A DNA stretch of 64,000 nt. Source: Pycnococcus provasolii. Its lineage: Eukaryota; Chlorophyta; Pseudoscourfieldiophyceae; Pseudoscourfieldiales. Under the pieces are notes generated by a model. The model saw only the letters and a list, made by a program, of their open reading frames with translations. It was not told the DNA's origin and did no database searches. The stretch is taken from contig CP150590.1 in NCBI GenBank assembly GCA_049487715.1, positions 124,001 to 188,000 of the forward strand, written 5' to 3'. The stretch's first letter is position 1; every line of letters starts with the position of its first letter. The position numbers and the translations under genes were made by a program. Below, in pieces: positions 35,164 to 46,700 of this stretch.

Positions 35164-38100
35164 ATGGCCGCGTCTTCTTCTCGGAGAGTGGGAGACGCCT
35201 CGGAGTGGCCGCGCCCACTATTTTATTGTGCAAGTACAGCAGAGGCCGCGGCAGCAGCAGATACGACTGATAAGGCTCGCACAGGCTCCTTAAAGTCTTG
35301 TTGTGATATGTCACAAGCACGGCCACGACCAGTTGGTTGTGCTGCCGGCGGGACGTGTCTTCCTGGTGGGAGTAGGTCGGCGTCGGGTGCGTCGGCGTCG
35401 TGTTCGGCGTCAGAGGCGTCGTCGTCGGCCTCTGCAGCTGCTGATAATACAGGTGCAGCTGGCCGTGGTGGTAGCCAACGCCGACCACCACCACCACCAC
35501 CACTCGCTCACGCCTCCACACCGCTTATGTCGGTGGAATACGGCGTTATACGGCGTCAGCCATACGACGACGACAGACCTTCGAGGCCGCCTGTGCCTGT
35601 GACGACTCCTCCACCACATGATGATAGTTGGCATCGTCAGCATACAACAACAACACACAGGAGAAGACAACCCAGAAGACGACGAAACGACAATCTTGCA
35701 GTTGTGCGATCCTGTTTCGTCGGATCTGTTTCGTATTATTTGTCGATGCTGTGCACACTATTGCTCACTGTGCACACTGTGCTCATCTCGGCGCAATCCT
35801 TCGCGAGTGAAGTTGACGGCCTGCAAGTCTTGTCGTCGACGCCCCACAAGACGGGAAGCTTCAAGAGCGCGTCTTCGTACGCCTCTTCGTTCACGCTCAC
35901 GCCGAACTTTGGCGTCGCGGAGGGAAATACGCCAGTCACATTCACGCTCGATGGAACCGTTCCGCCTGACAGCAAGAACGTCTACTGCAGATTCGGCAAG
36001 CACGTCGCGCGCGCGCACTACTTCAGCTACGTCGCGGCGAAAAAATCAGCCGAAGTGTCGTGCCGATCGCCGCCGGGCACCGCGGGAACGTCAGTCAGGT
36101 GCGAGCTCTCGTTAAACTCATTAGAGTGGATCTCGCCCGCAGGCGAACGGGGACTCTTCTTCTACCACGCCGCGCCCATGCTCTCGTACATAACGCCGAA
36201 CAGCGTCGATTACCGAAACAGCACGCTCGTGCGCGTGTACGTCAAAGGTGACCCGATCGCGAGCATATTCGACACGCTCGGAAGCAAGTTCCGCGACGAG
36301 GCTGCGCACATGGCGAAGTGCCGATTCGGGGGCACGGGGTCGCGAGATGTCGGCTCGAACGGCGTCTACCGCTGCGCATCGCGCGTAAACGCGACGCAGT
36401 ACGAAACGTGCGTCGAGTGCGTGTCGCCGCTCGGCGTCGGCGGCGCCAAGTCCGTGGGTGTCAACATCGCGCTCAACGGACAGGACTTCATCCGAGGCGC
36501 GTCCACGCAGCAGTTCCACTTCCTCCACACGCCCAGGCCGGCGCCCATCCCGTTCAGCAACGTCGTCGGCACCAAGCAGACGCTGCTGACATTCTACGGC
36601 CTCGCCGCGGACATCCTGCTCGAGGAGCCGATCGTTCAAACCGGCGCGATCCAGGAGGAGCTCGTGTTCCAGAAGACGCCGATGTTCTACGGCTTCTACT
36701 CGTTCTACGCGCTCGGCGCCGTCAGCGGAAAGCAGGCTGAGATATGCGCGACGTCGCTCGTGCCGTCTATCGGCCCCTCGACCGGCGGGTCGACGGTGAA
36801 CGTCACCATCCAAGGAACCGTGCCGACGGGCCAAGCCGACTTCTTCTGCCGGTTTGGTAAAACAGGCACGCGCGTGACTGCGACGAATGTCGAGTACGTC
36901 ACGACGACGGACACGATTCGGTTCAGCTGCAATAGCACCGCGGGGGCGGCGCTTGGCAGCGTTCCCGTGTCCGTGGGCCTGAACGGCAACGACTTCAGCA
37001 GCAGCGGCGCGATGTTCGCGTACCACGCGCCGCTCACGCCGGCGCTGCTAGAGCCGGCAAGCGTGCCGAGCGAGGGCGGGACCTCGCTGAAGGTGTACTT
37101 GACGGCGGGCTCGGCGATTCTGCCAACCGGCGTCGCGACGAGTGAACTGATTCCGTCGTGCAACTTCACAAAAAGTGGCGTGTCAATCGAAACGCAGGGC
37201 ACGTACTTCGCGCCGGAGGCGCACGCGACGCTCGGAACCGCGGCACGCGTCGAGTGCATCGTTCCCGGCTTCCTCGCGACGAAGCTAAAAGACACGGCGA
37301 GCGTGTCCGTGAGCTTGATTGGGCAGCAGTACGGCGAGTCCGAGTCGCTCACTCTCACGGCGGGTGCGTCGTTCTACGGACAGGTGATTGGCCTCGAGCC
37401 CATGTCGTCGGGAGACACGATAGGAACGCCCGTGACGACGTTAATCACGAAGTCCACCGACGTGTGCCTGATGTACAACGCGACAAGGTTGGCAACTCTG
37501 CAGACGCTCGTCGTGAGCCAGGTGTACACGAATCCAGATCTGTCCACCACCACCACGCAGCTCGGTGTGAGCCCCGGCTTTGTCGCGAATAGCGAACACC
37601 GACTCTACAAGGTGAAAGTGCCCTACGCGGCAGCGTCCGTTGCGATCGACGCGACGGCGATGTTTTCGTACTCGAACATATTCGTGCAGAGTGCAATCCA
37701 CCGCCGATTCACAAACTCGATTGCGAGCGTGCCAAACTTCGGCACGAAGCGAAGCGATGTGTCCGTGCACGTGGTTGCCGCCGACGGCTCGAATGCGGAG
37801 GAGTACGTGGTGGAAGTGCAGCGTGCCTTGCCGTCAACATCGACGACACTGACGGCGCTGAAGATCACAGAAGCTACGTACGACATCCTCGGCGTGAATG
37901 CCACTGACGACACCATCACGCCCGCGTTCAGCGACGCCACGCTCTCGTACACCGCCAGCGTCCACTACGCTGGTGGGGCGTCTCTGACATTCGAGCCTAC
38001 ATTTGCGAATGCATTTGCGACGGCAAAGGTGTACCTCGACGGCGATGAGGCGAATGCCGTCAACGTTGGCGCGGAGTATGCAATGCCAGGCGGCAAGGTG

Positions 38101-41100
38101 AGCCTCGTGCAGGGTTTAAACACCGTCAAGCTGAAGATTATTGCTCAGGATGGAAGCACGGAGCGTGTGTTCACCTTCGCGGTAACAAGGCGAGCTCCCA
38201 CGGGCACGAGCACGCTGACGTTCTTCGGCTTGGTGCCGCAGCAGGGAACTCTCAACCCGCGCGGCGCGGATACGGCGCAGATCAACGGAACCATCTCCGG
38301 AGTGACGGGAACAGCCACGGTGCGTTTCCGCCACAGCCCCGTGAAGGTGCAGCTTTACCGCACGAGTCAGTACAGCTCAGCCACCGTGAACGGCGTGCTA
38401 GTACCTTGCACGGTGAGCTCCTGCTCCCTGTCGACCAACGCCGTGGAGCTTGCCACCGTGGGAAATACAAACACGTTCACCGTCGTCGTGAGTGGCGAGG
38501 ACTGCACCGCAGGTGGTGCCAATCCCTGCACGCAGACAACGTACACGATGACAATCACGCGCAGCGTGGCTGCAACGAACGCAAATATCGCATCCATCGT
38601 CACAAACGTGCAGGGAAGCACGTCGATCGGCCAGCTGACGCCGACTGTGGCGGAGGCAACGCTGGCATACTTTACTACCGTTCCCTACGGCATCTGCTCA
38701 TACGATCTCGCGCTGACGAGAAGCTTGTGCCCTGACATCAAGCAGAACATCACCGTCGGACCCACTCCCGAGGATCCGCTGTTCACATCCATCACCGTCG
38801 GCGGTGTGGCGGCGACGCCAACGGGCACCGAGCTGGTAAACACGGTCGTCAACCTACTGACGGGTAACAATACCGTCCCCATCGTGATCACCGCCGAGGA
38901 TGGTACGACGACGAAAACCTACACCCTAACCGTGGAACGCTCGAAGCCAAGCTTCCAAACCGAACTTTCCACGCTTGTTCTGAACAATGTCACCACCACC
39001 ACCGGCAAGGACACGAATAAGCTGTTCTACGTTAGCGGTGGAGTGAACACCTACAGCACAACACGAACGCAGCACACGTACAACCTCGAGGTTGAGAATG
39101 GTGTGACTGGAGTTGGATTCACGGCAACGGTGGTGGACACAACCTATGCGGTCATACGCGTGGGCAGGATGGACGCGACGCTACTGCCGCAGGTGGTTTC
39201 GCAGCAATTGATCAATGCGCAGTCCGGCGTCGCATCTGGCCTCGTGACGCTCACGGCTTCCAACTCGCACAACGTCGTGGTGGAGGTGATTGGCCAGGCC
39301 TACCAGCCCAATCAGGCAAATCAAGACTACGACAATTCCACGTGCTGGGGCTCGGTGTGCTACAACAAAAACGGCGTAGTGTGCAGCGCGACAGAAAGCT
39401 GCGCGCGGAGATTCTACGTCGTTGACACATTCCGAAGGGGCATCAGCACGACTTCCACGCTGTCTTCCCTCAAATTCTTCAGCCAGCAGTTCCCGTACGA
39501 TCCGAAGACACTGACGCCCACATTTGTGCTCACCACAACTACGTACACGTCCACGGCTGACTACCGCGACACGCATGCGATCATGGAAGCAACCTGCCCA
39601 AACACCGCGGCACCCGTGAGCAAATTCTTCAATTTGCCACGGTGCACAATCACGGTTGGTGGCGCCGCGTCATCGTCCGGCACGAACTCGTCGGCGGTGG
39701 CACTCACGGCAGGCGCGAGCACCGGGGTTGCGGTTGTTGTCACGGCGGAGGATGGCACCACAACGCAAACGTACACGGTGAATATCGCACGCACGGCTGC
39801 GACGGCGGACAACAACCTCGCCGCGCTCGTCGTGCGATGTGGTAGCGCGACGACGGATCTCGTCCCAACATTCGCGGCGACGACGCTTTCCTACGTGGCG
39901 AAGGGCCCGCACCAGTACACGTACCTCACAAACGTCGTGAATGACACCACCGCGGAATGCAGATTAAAAATCACGGGAACCGTGTTCACCGACGGCGATC
40001 TCATGCAGACGGTGAAAGTCACGTACACGTACGGGACGACAGCCACTGCCACGGCGGCGCAGATCTCGGCAGGTTCCACTGGCGTGGTGCTGCAGAACAA
40101 TGTCGAATCGGCAGGACTCCTGCTAGGCACGGGAACATTCCCCGTCCCGGCGATTACCACGTTTAACGTGGCGGTGACAGCGGAGGACGGCACCACGACG
40201 AAGACGTACGTCATTGCAGTGAGCAGAGCGGCAACGCATCCCACGGGAAACTTCTGGTTGCCGTACTACAACATCGGCGGTGGCCCCAACGCCACGTATC
40301 AGTACTGGGACCTCTACACGCGAACGCGCAGGCAGCTTGGCGACGGTCGGTTCGCGCCAACTGGTTTGTGGAACTATAGGCAAGAAGAGCAAGACTGGCA
40401 GTCTGCAGCTTACAGCCTTGCTTCCGCATTTTCTGGCGACGGTGGCGATGGCATTGTGAGCCGTCGTCAGCTGCTCCAGACGAGTGCCAAGGCTGTTATC
40501 GCGGAAGTGCCGCTGTACTACAACTTCTACGTGAACACCGCGAAGTGGGCAACGGACTTTGGCGCCAAGGTGCCAGCACTGGCGACGGATTATTCGCCAA
40601 TCAGTACCGTCACCGTGACTCCTGTGAGTGGCAATGGTGGCAAACATGCACCAACAACAATGCAACCGGCAGTCATTGGAGAGGGATTCGGGTCGTGCCC
40701 GGCGGGCTTAGTGTGCAGCAACAACATCTGCGTGGTCCCGCCGTGGCCGGTCGCACCGCCACCTCCTCCGCCACCTCCTCCGCCACTTCCTCCTCCGCCT
40801 CCGCCGCCTCCGCCTCCGCCGCCTCCGCCGCCTCCCCCTCCTCCGCCGGTTTCGGTGGCTAGTGCACCACCGCCACCGCCCTCCCCGCCGCCACCGCCCG
40901 CCTCCCCTCCACCGCCGCCACCGCCGCCCACTCCACCTCCGCCGCCACCCAGCCCTCCACCGCCAACTCCGTGGGGATATGCTGGTCCGGCAACGCCGTG
41001 CAATAAGAACATCACCGTTCCGTGGGTGCCGTCGATCGCCGGCGTCCAGACACTCAAATTTGAAATGTCCGCGGGCGTGAATGTGCTGCCCGTGGCCACC

Positions 41101-43707
41101 GCACCTCGACTGACGGGAGCCATAACCGACATACAGTACGAGGTGCGGTACGGTCAAATGCGACTTCGCAATTCCACGGTGTCGTTCAACTCGAAGGGAA
41201 TCGCGGGACCAAACACGATCATCGTGACTGGCGCTGACGCATTTGGGAATCGTGTCACTGCAACGAATCGATCGTACGAGGCTACTGACTTTACCATCTA
41301 CGCCTGTCCGCAGAGCACGCTTAGCAACGCTACGGACAACCGCACCTCCGCGGATGCGAATGGCTGGCCACCCGGGTTCAACTCAACTTGCCGGTGTGGT
41401 ATTGCAACGAACTGCGCCTTCCCCACAGAAGGTCTGGTGACGAAGGTTGGCGACGGGACGTACAAGATTGCAATCATTGTCAACTCGGAGGGCGACAACA
41501 AGATTTACATCGGCGCGACGTACAACGGATACAAGCTGCCGAAGTACCCGCTTGATGTGCTGCAGGGCACCCCGCTGACCATCTCGCTTGCCGCGAATTC
41601 CATCGGCTCGTACACGGGTGTGGAAATTCCGAACGTGATCTTCCGTGCAGGCGGGTTCTCCATGCCGTTCGTGAATCTCATCGCGCGGGACGACTATGGA
41701 AACCGTGTCACACGCGGCGAGGACATATGGAAAATCACTCTCCAAACGAGTCCCTTGACGATGCGATCGAACTTCACGGAGCCTAATCATTACTCCATCA
41801 TCCACACGGGTGACGGAATCTATCGCGTCAGCATTCCCACGTACCGCGCCGCAGCTTATCAGCTTTACTTCTACGTCGACGGCTCGCTGATTGCGTCCAG
41901 TCCGGCGGTGATGACTGTGCTCCCGGGTGACGTCTCCGTCTCTTCCACCGCGATGTATCCCACTCAGGGCGTTGCCGGCCAGTTGATGCAGTTTGAACTT
42001 ACCGCTCGAGATCTGTACGCAAATCGCATCACCGCCGGCATGCTGGGAAACCTGTTCCTAGTGCGAGGGTACCTTCTGCTGAGCAACTTCGATCTGCAGA
42101 TCTCGCCGTCCGACATTCAGATTTTAAAAGACGGGAATGGCAACTACTCCTGCAGCGTTCGTGCGCCAACGGATGCATCCGAGCGATACGGTCTCCGCAT
42201 TTTCATCCTTGACGCCGCGAATCCCAACGATATTTCCAAGGCACAGCCAATCGTTGGGAGCGCGGATGCGATAGCACGCGAGTTCACAGTTACCGCGGCA
42301 GCCGCGTACGCCGGGACGTCGGACGTTTACGTGAAACTAAAGCAGAAGGCTGGGCAGGTGAAATATGGCATCGTGAGTCGCGACATATACAAAAACTTGG
42401 TCCCAAAGGCACCGTGGGGTGCGGTGGCACGCCCCGACGCCAATACCACTGGTATCACGGATCAAATTTTTGGCGCCCTCGTGGGAATCCCGTACGAAGG
42501 TATTAAAAACTCGGAAACCATCGCCCTCACTGGCGTAACGAAGACAGGGTTGTACGATCTCCAGCTCCTCAACAATGGCGCTGCTGAGGAGGTTGCTGGA
42601 AAGAGCCCAGTGCGGATCGAGGTGACTGCCGGCACGATTGGCGTGACGTCCGTCATCTCGGCAATCCCCGCATCGGTGCCAGTGGCACAGACAGTTGTGA
42701 TCAACCTCGACGCGTACGACGGATTTGGCAACGATATCAACGCGGGTGGCGAGACTGCGAGCATACAGGTGATGGTGCAGAACGTGAATGATGCGCAAGA
42801 CGCGTTCCCCACGTTCGTGACTGATCAAGGCGATGGGACCTACGTGATTTCCTTCACGCCGGGAAAAAGTGGCAATTACGTTGTTCGCATCAAGTTTGAC
42901 GGCATCCAGCGCGAGCCAAGCCTCTTTTTCACATCTGAGGTGAGCGGCGCACAGGTGGAAGACTTCAAGGTGACTGGCACTGGACTTCTCGGCGGCGTTG
43001 TTGCCGCAAGCCTTCCCTTCACTGTGTCGCACGTTGATGGAATCAACAACGATCTCACCCGCTCCGTCGACATCACAGCCTCTCTGCGATGGACCGGCTC
43101 GACGCCTCACCCGCGCCCCGTAACGTCGCTGAACTTGACTGCGCCCGACGCGGAGTCGCGTCGCTTCGGAAGCTTCTCTGAAACAATCGCGGGGCCGTAC
43201 GCCCTCGATGTTCAGGTGGGAACGAAGCACCTGCCAGGCTCGCCGGTTGCGCTAAATATTCTCGCCGGCTCGCCAATCAGGTCGTTCGCACTCGAGCCCG
43301 AAACGAACACGTACACGGCGGGCACTGAGGTGGTTCTGCACCTCGACATCGAGGACACGTACGGCAACGTCGCGGCGGTGAACCTCGAGTACGAGCTGAG
43401 CGTACGCTACGAGCGTCTACCCGGTGGTGCGGTGACGGATTCGAAGGTGCAGCGAAGTGTTTTCCGTTTTGACGACTACATGGGCCCAGAAAATGTTACG
43501 GCACTCGAAGACAAGCCTGGGTTCCGTGCCGGGAGTGGTTCTGGACGTTTCGGGCAGCTACCGTGTCACCGCAAATCTCAACGGGCAACCTGTGTGTGTG
43601 TTCAACCAGACGTATTGCCTGCCCGACGTGACGATCGAACCCGCACGTGCCACAGCCTTCTCAAGCATCGTGCAAGGATCTGGCGTGTCGTCATTCCAGG
43701 CTGGTGA
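35164..43707 (+). CDS. giant surface protein, N-terminal part: TIG/IPT, cadherin-like, poly-Pro, filamin-type repeats
   Basis: First part of one giant single-exon locus. ATGs are at 35164 and, in frame, at 35746. The latter gives a classic signal peptide (M-L-C-T-L-L-L-T-V-H-T-V-L-I-S-A), while the 194 codons before it are Ser/Pro/Arg-rich, so 35746 may be the true start. Then come TIG/IPT-like beta domains (L-T-P-N-F-G-V-A-E-G-N-T-P-V-T; later S-I-G-P-S-T-G-G-S-T-V-N-V-T). About six cadherin-like beta-sandwich modules (37.8-40.25 kb) follow, each ending V-T-A-E-D-G-T-T-x-T-Y-T-V-x-x-x-R. A poly-Pro hinge lies at 40738-40974. Filamin/ABP280-type Ig repeats then carry the recurring A-R-D-x-Y-G-N-R and D-G-x-Y-x-V-x-x-x-P signatures. 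N-glycosylation sites are frequent. After about 43530 the reading moves to frame +1; the rest of this frame to 43707 is spurious. Confidence 0.82.
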   Translation: MAASSSRRVGDASEWPRPLFYCASTAEAAAAADTTDKARTGSLKSCCDMSQARPRPVGCAAGGTCLPGGSRSASGASASCSASEASSSASAAADNTGAAGRGGSQRRPPPPPPLAHASTPLMSVEYGVIRRQPYDDDRPSRPPVPVTTPPPHDDSWHRQHTTTTHRRRQPRRRRNDNLAVVRSCFVGSVSYYLSMLCTLLLTVHTVLISAQSFASEVDGLQVLSSTPHKTGSFKSASSYASSFTLTPNFGVAEGNTPVTFTLDGTVPPDSKNVYCRFGKHVARAHYFSYVAAKKSAEVSCRSPPGTAGTSVRCELSLNSLEWISPAGERGLFFYHAAPMLSYITPNSVDYRNSTLVRVYVKGDPIASIFDTLGSKFRDEAAHMAKCRFGGTGSRDVGSNGVYRCASRVNATQYETCVECVSPLGVGGAKSVGVNIALNGQDFIRGASTQQFHFLHTPRPAPIPFSNVVGTKQTLLTFYGLAADILLEEPIVQTGAIQEELVFQKTPMFYGFYSFYALGAVSGKQAEICATSLVPSIGPSTGGSTVNVTIQGTVPTGQADFFCRFGKTGTRVTATNVEYVTTTDTIRFSCNSTAGAALGSVPVSVGLNGNDFSSSGAMFAYHAPLTPALLEPASVPSEGGTSLKVYLTAGSAILPTGVATSELIPSCNFTKSGVSIETQGTYFAPEAHATLGTAARVECIVPGFLATKLKDTASVSVSLIGQQYGESESLTLTAGASFYGQVIGLEPMSSGDTIGTPVTTLITKSTDVCLMYNATRLATLQTLVVSQVYTNPDLSTTTTQLGVSPGFVANSEHRLYKVKVPYAAASVAIDATAMFSYSNIFVQSAIHRRFTNSIASVPNFGTKRSDVSVHVVAADGSNAEEYVVEVQRALPSTSTTLTALKITEATYDILGVNATDDTITPAFSDATLSYTASVHYAGGASLTFEPTFANAFATAKVYLDGDEANAVNVGAEYAMPGGKVSLVQGLNTVKLKIIAQDGSTERVFTFAVTRRAPTGTSTLTFFGLVPQQGTLNPRGADTAQINGTISGVTGTATVRFRHSPVKVQLYRTSQYSSATVNGVLVPCTVSSCSLSTNAVELATVGNTNTFTVVVSGEDCTAGGANPCTQTTYTMTITRSVAATNANIASIVTNVQGSTSIGQLTPTVAEATLAYFTTVPYGICSYDLALTRSLCPDIKQNITVGPTPEDPLFTSITVGGVAATPTGTELVNTVVNLLTGNNTVPIVITAEDGTTTKTYTLTVERSKPSFQTELSTLVLNNVTTTTGKDTNKLFYVSGGVNTYSTTRTQHTYNLEVENGVTGVGFTATVVDTTYAVIRVGRMDATLLPQVVSQQLINAQSGVASGLVTLTASNSHNVVVEVIGQAYQPNQANQDYDNSTCWGSVCYNKNGVVCSATESCARRFYVVDTFRRGISTTSTLSSLKFFSQQFPYDPKTLTPTFVLTTTTYTSTADYRDTHAIMEATCPNTAAPVSKFFNLPRCTITVGGAASSSGTNSSAVALTAGASTGVAVVVTAEDGTTTQTYTVNIARTAATADNNLAALVVRCGSATTDLVPTFAATTLSYVAKGPHQYTYLTNVVNDTTAECRLKITGTVFTDGDLMQTVKVTYTYGTTATATAAQISAGSTGVVLQNNVESAGLLLGTGTFPVPAITTFNVAVTAEDGTTTKTYVIAVSRAATHPTGNFWLPYYNIGGGPNATYQYWDLYTRTRRQLGDGRFAPTGLWNYRQEEQDWQSAAYSLASAFSGDGGDGIVSRRQLLQTSAKAVIAEVPLYYNFYVNTAKWATDFGAKVPALATDYSPISTVTVTPVSGNGGKHAPTTMQPAVIGEGFGSCPAGLVCSNNICVVPPWPVAPPPPPPPPPPLPPPPPPPPPPPPPPPPPPPPVSVASAPPPPPSPPPPPASPPPPPPPPTPPPPPPSPPPPTPWGYAGPATPCNKNITVPWVPSIAGVQTLKFEMSAGVNVLPVATAPRLTGAITDIQYEVRYGQMRLRNSTVSFNSKGIAGPNTIIVTGADAFGNRVTATNRSYEATDFTIYACPQSTLSNATDNRTSADANGWPPGFNSTCRCGIATNCAFPTEGLVTKVGDGTYKIAIIVNSEGDNKIYIGATYNGYKLPKYPLDVLQGTPLTISLAANSIGSYTGVEIPNVIFRAGGFSMPFVNLIARDDYGNRVTRGEDIWKITLQTSPLTMRSNFTEPNHYSIIHTGDGIYRVSIPTYRAAAYQLYFYVDGSLIASSPAVMTVLPGDVSVSSTAMYPTQGVAGQLMQFELTARDLYANRITAGMLGNLFLVRGYLLLSNFDLQISPSDIQILKDGNGNYSCSVRAPTDASERYGLRIFILDAANPNDISKAQPIVGSADAIAREFTVTAAAAYAGTSDVYVKLKQKAGQVKYGIVSRDIYKNLVPKAPWGAVARPDANTTGITDQIFGALVGIPYEGIKNSETIALTGVTKTGLYDLQLLNNGAAEEVAGKSPVRIEVTAGTIGVTSVISAIPASVPVAQTVVINLDAYDGFGNDINAGGETASIQVMVQNVNDAQDAFPTFVTDQGDGTYVISFTPGKSGNYVVRIKFDGIQREPSLFFTSEVSGAQVEDFKVTGTGLLGGVVAASLPFTVSHVDGINNDLTRSVDITASLRWTGSTPHPRPVTSLNLTAPDAESRRFGSFSETIAGPYALDVQVGTKHLPGSPVALNILAGSPIRSFALEPETNTYTAGTEVVLHLDIEDTYGNVAAVNLEYELSVRYERLPGGAVTDSKVQRSVFRFDDYMGPENVTALEDKPGFRAGSGSGRFGQLPCHRKSQRATCVCVQPDVLPARRDDRTRTCHSLLKHRARIWRVVIPGW
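40738..40974 (+). repeat. poly-Pro / Ser-Pro hinge coding repeat
   Basis: CCNCCNCCN repeat encoding about 75 residues of Pro with scattered Ser, Ala and Thr. Comparable Hyp-rich spacers occur in algal wall and surface glycoproteins. A second one lies at 55630-55740. Confidence 0.95.
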
Positions 43708-46700
43708 CGTGGTGAACATCAAGGTTGTGCCGCTGGACGTGAACAAGAACGCTGTGACCGACGATCACAGTCGCCGCGAGCTCGCCTTTGCACTGAACGC
43801 CGCGGGTCCCCTCCCGAACAGTTCGCTCGTTCTGAGCGGCGAACCGCTTGCGTACGACTCCCAGGACAATAGCCACAGCGGCAGGTACAGTCTCACGAAA
43901 ACGGGCACGTACACCGTGAGTGTGATTATGCTCTCGCCGAAGTGGTACGAAGGATCCTACATCGTCGGCGGCAAGCCCGTCACGGTGAGAGTTCAGTCGG
44001 CAGATCCCGACGGTGCATCCACGCGCGTCGTGGCGCCCGCCAGCGAGGCTGGCAAGTTGAGCAGTGTGATGCTGACGCTGTTTGACAAATATGGAAATGC
44101 CGCAGACAACGCTGACTACAGCCGTGTCATCAAAGTGGAGCTCGTGGGCCCCATGGTACTAGAAACACCCACCCTTATTTCGGTGAGCAGAGCGAATGAC
44201 GGCGTTACCTACACGGCATCGTACACGCCCGCTCTCGAGGGAGAATACAGCGTTCGCGTGTCACTGCTTGGCATCAGTAGTTTGGAGCGCCCGAAGTTGC
44301 GCGTTATTGCGGGCGACTCCGTGGCTTCTGCCACGAATGCCGGCGGCTCGGGACTCCGCGTCGTGCAGGCTGGTGTTCCGGCGGTGTTCTACATCTATCC
44401 AACGGATGCGTACGGAAACCGCCGAAAGCGTAAACTGCGCGAGGGAGCCATCCTTCAAGTGACGTTCGGTGGCCTGACCACGGACGGCGCGCTTTTCACG
44501 ATTCCGGAGGACAAGTACAGCATTGCATTCAGCGTTGAGGCGGAAGCATACGCAGTGACGTACGAGCCGCAGGCTGCGGGTGCTCTTGAGGCTACCATCA
44601 CATTCGCCGCGGACGCGTCTGACATCCCCGCGCCGATCAAGGGAAGTCCGTTCCAAGTGCCCGTGGAGGCTGGTGTCACATCCGGCGACCAAACGGACTT
44701 GATTGGCACTGGTACTGTGGGTGCCGTGCTTGGAAAGCGAACGATGTTCCAGATTCTCGCGCGCGATGCGTTCGCGAACCGCAAGAATGCGGGAGGAGAT
44801 CCCTTCCGTGCCACATCATCGTGTGTGGACACGCAAAGGTGTGGCCAGGCGGTACTAGGGAGCCTCGAGGTGGCTGACAACAGCGACGGCTCGTACGACG
44901 TGTCGTACGTTGGTAATGCCCCAGGACTTTATCGCCTTGAGATCACACTGCGAGGGGCTCAAGTTGGACGTGCGCCGACGCGAAGTCCTCTCACGGTGCT
45001 CATCAAGGAGAAGGCGGGCGACATTGCGTACCAGCGTTCGTATGCCGCGGGTACCGGCGTGTCACGTGCGATGGCGGGCGTCGTCACGACGTTCGACATT
45101 TATGCGATCGACGACGAGGGCATTCTCATCGACATCGGAGGTGAGAAGTTCTCCGTCGACCTGCGTCTCGTGTGCACGTTCAGCGCGTGTCCCGATCTCA
45201 TAGGTCAAGCGCAGCTGAGCAGCGCGGGTGGCCAGCTGCTTACGCTCGGAAATGCAATTGCAAGCACGCAGCTCAGGGAGACGTACAACACCCTTCTCGA
45301 CAATGCGGACGGAACCTACACCGCACGGTACAACGTGTCGTTGGCGGGCGTGTATGCGCTCGACATATGGGCTGATCGCACGCGAACGACGCGCATTGCA
45401 CTCCCTCGAGATCAGTTCTCGTGGCCGCTCGCCCTGACGGTGTACCCAGGCCGCTCCGTTGCTTCGCAAACGGGCTTCGACGAGCTCGTGGCGCCACTCC
45501 CAACGACCGTGGCGGCTGGGTCAGTCATCAAGCTGCGTCTGATTGCACGCGACATTGCAGGCAATCGGCAGAACTACGCCAACCCGGACAATCCAACGGA
45601 TGTATTCTCGGTGTGGGCATACCGCGAAGGCTTTGAGCTGCAGCGTACGTATGCGAAGCTAAAGCGTGCAACGCCACTCTCGTCGGGTGCCTATGACGCG
45701 GAGATCGTTCTGACAAAGGCGGGCACGTACACGGTGAGCGCAACGCTCGACAATTCTCCGATCGGGGCATGCCCTGGTGGATCGTGCTTCCTTGTCGTTG
45801 TCAAGGCTGCAGAGCTGTCCGCATCGTCGTCGAGTGCCGAACCTGGCCCGCAGGGAAACAACGCGCTCGTCGGGGGCGCGGCTGGAGAGGTGGCAACCAT
45901 GCTCGTGCAGGCACGAGACGGTGCGGGCAATGCCGTGGCTGGTGTTGAGCTCACCTCGAAGATGTGTGATGCATATCTGGAGAAGCAGGATATTATTTCG
46001 GGCATCGGCGATCCCACCACTGCCATCCGTGCTCCGCAGGTGACCTGCGGCGTCTACGACGCATCGAAAGGCCAGTTCCTCGTGCGCTACAACGTCACTT
46101 CGTCTGGGAAGTACACGCTTTCCGTCCTTCTTGACGTCGACGCGATGGCTGCAGCGTCCTCACCCTCAACGGGTAGAAGGCGCTTGCTCGACTTCCAGCA
46201 CATCGACGGCTCGCCGTTCGCCGGCATCACCGTCCGTGTCGGCGACACGTCCGGATCGGCGTGCACGCTGGCGGGCGCTGGCGCGAACACCGCAACAGTC
46301 GGCGTGCCGACGAATTTCCTCATCGAGGCTCGCGATCGCTACAGCAATCTTCGTCCCGCGGGAGGCGACACGTTCACCGTCAAACTCACTCAGCAGCCAT
46401 ACAATGCGGTGACAGGGCTCGGCGGCAGCGCCGTCGCGTACGGTGAGGTGGTCGACCTGAAGAACGGTACGTACGCGGTGACGTACGTTGCGCCGCGCCT
46501 TGGTGGGTTTGACCTCGCCGTGACGTATGCGTTGTCGCCCGTCGCGGGCACGCCGCTGGCCATCAACGTGGCGCCCACACCCACGGTTGCTTCTCTCAGC
46601 TACGCGCTTGGCGATGCAACGCGCACGGCGACCGCGGGGCAGATTGCGACGATTGACTTGCATGCAATCAACGCCGGTGGCCTGCCGCAGGAGGCGTCCG

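Noticed and set aside
36121-37026. Long Arg-rich minus-strand frames opposite the giant gene
   Set aside because: They are antisense shadows of GC-rich coding sequence with no family signal.
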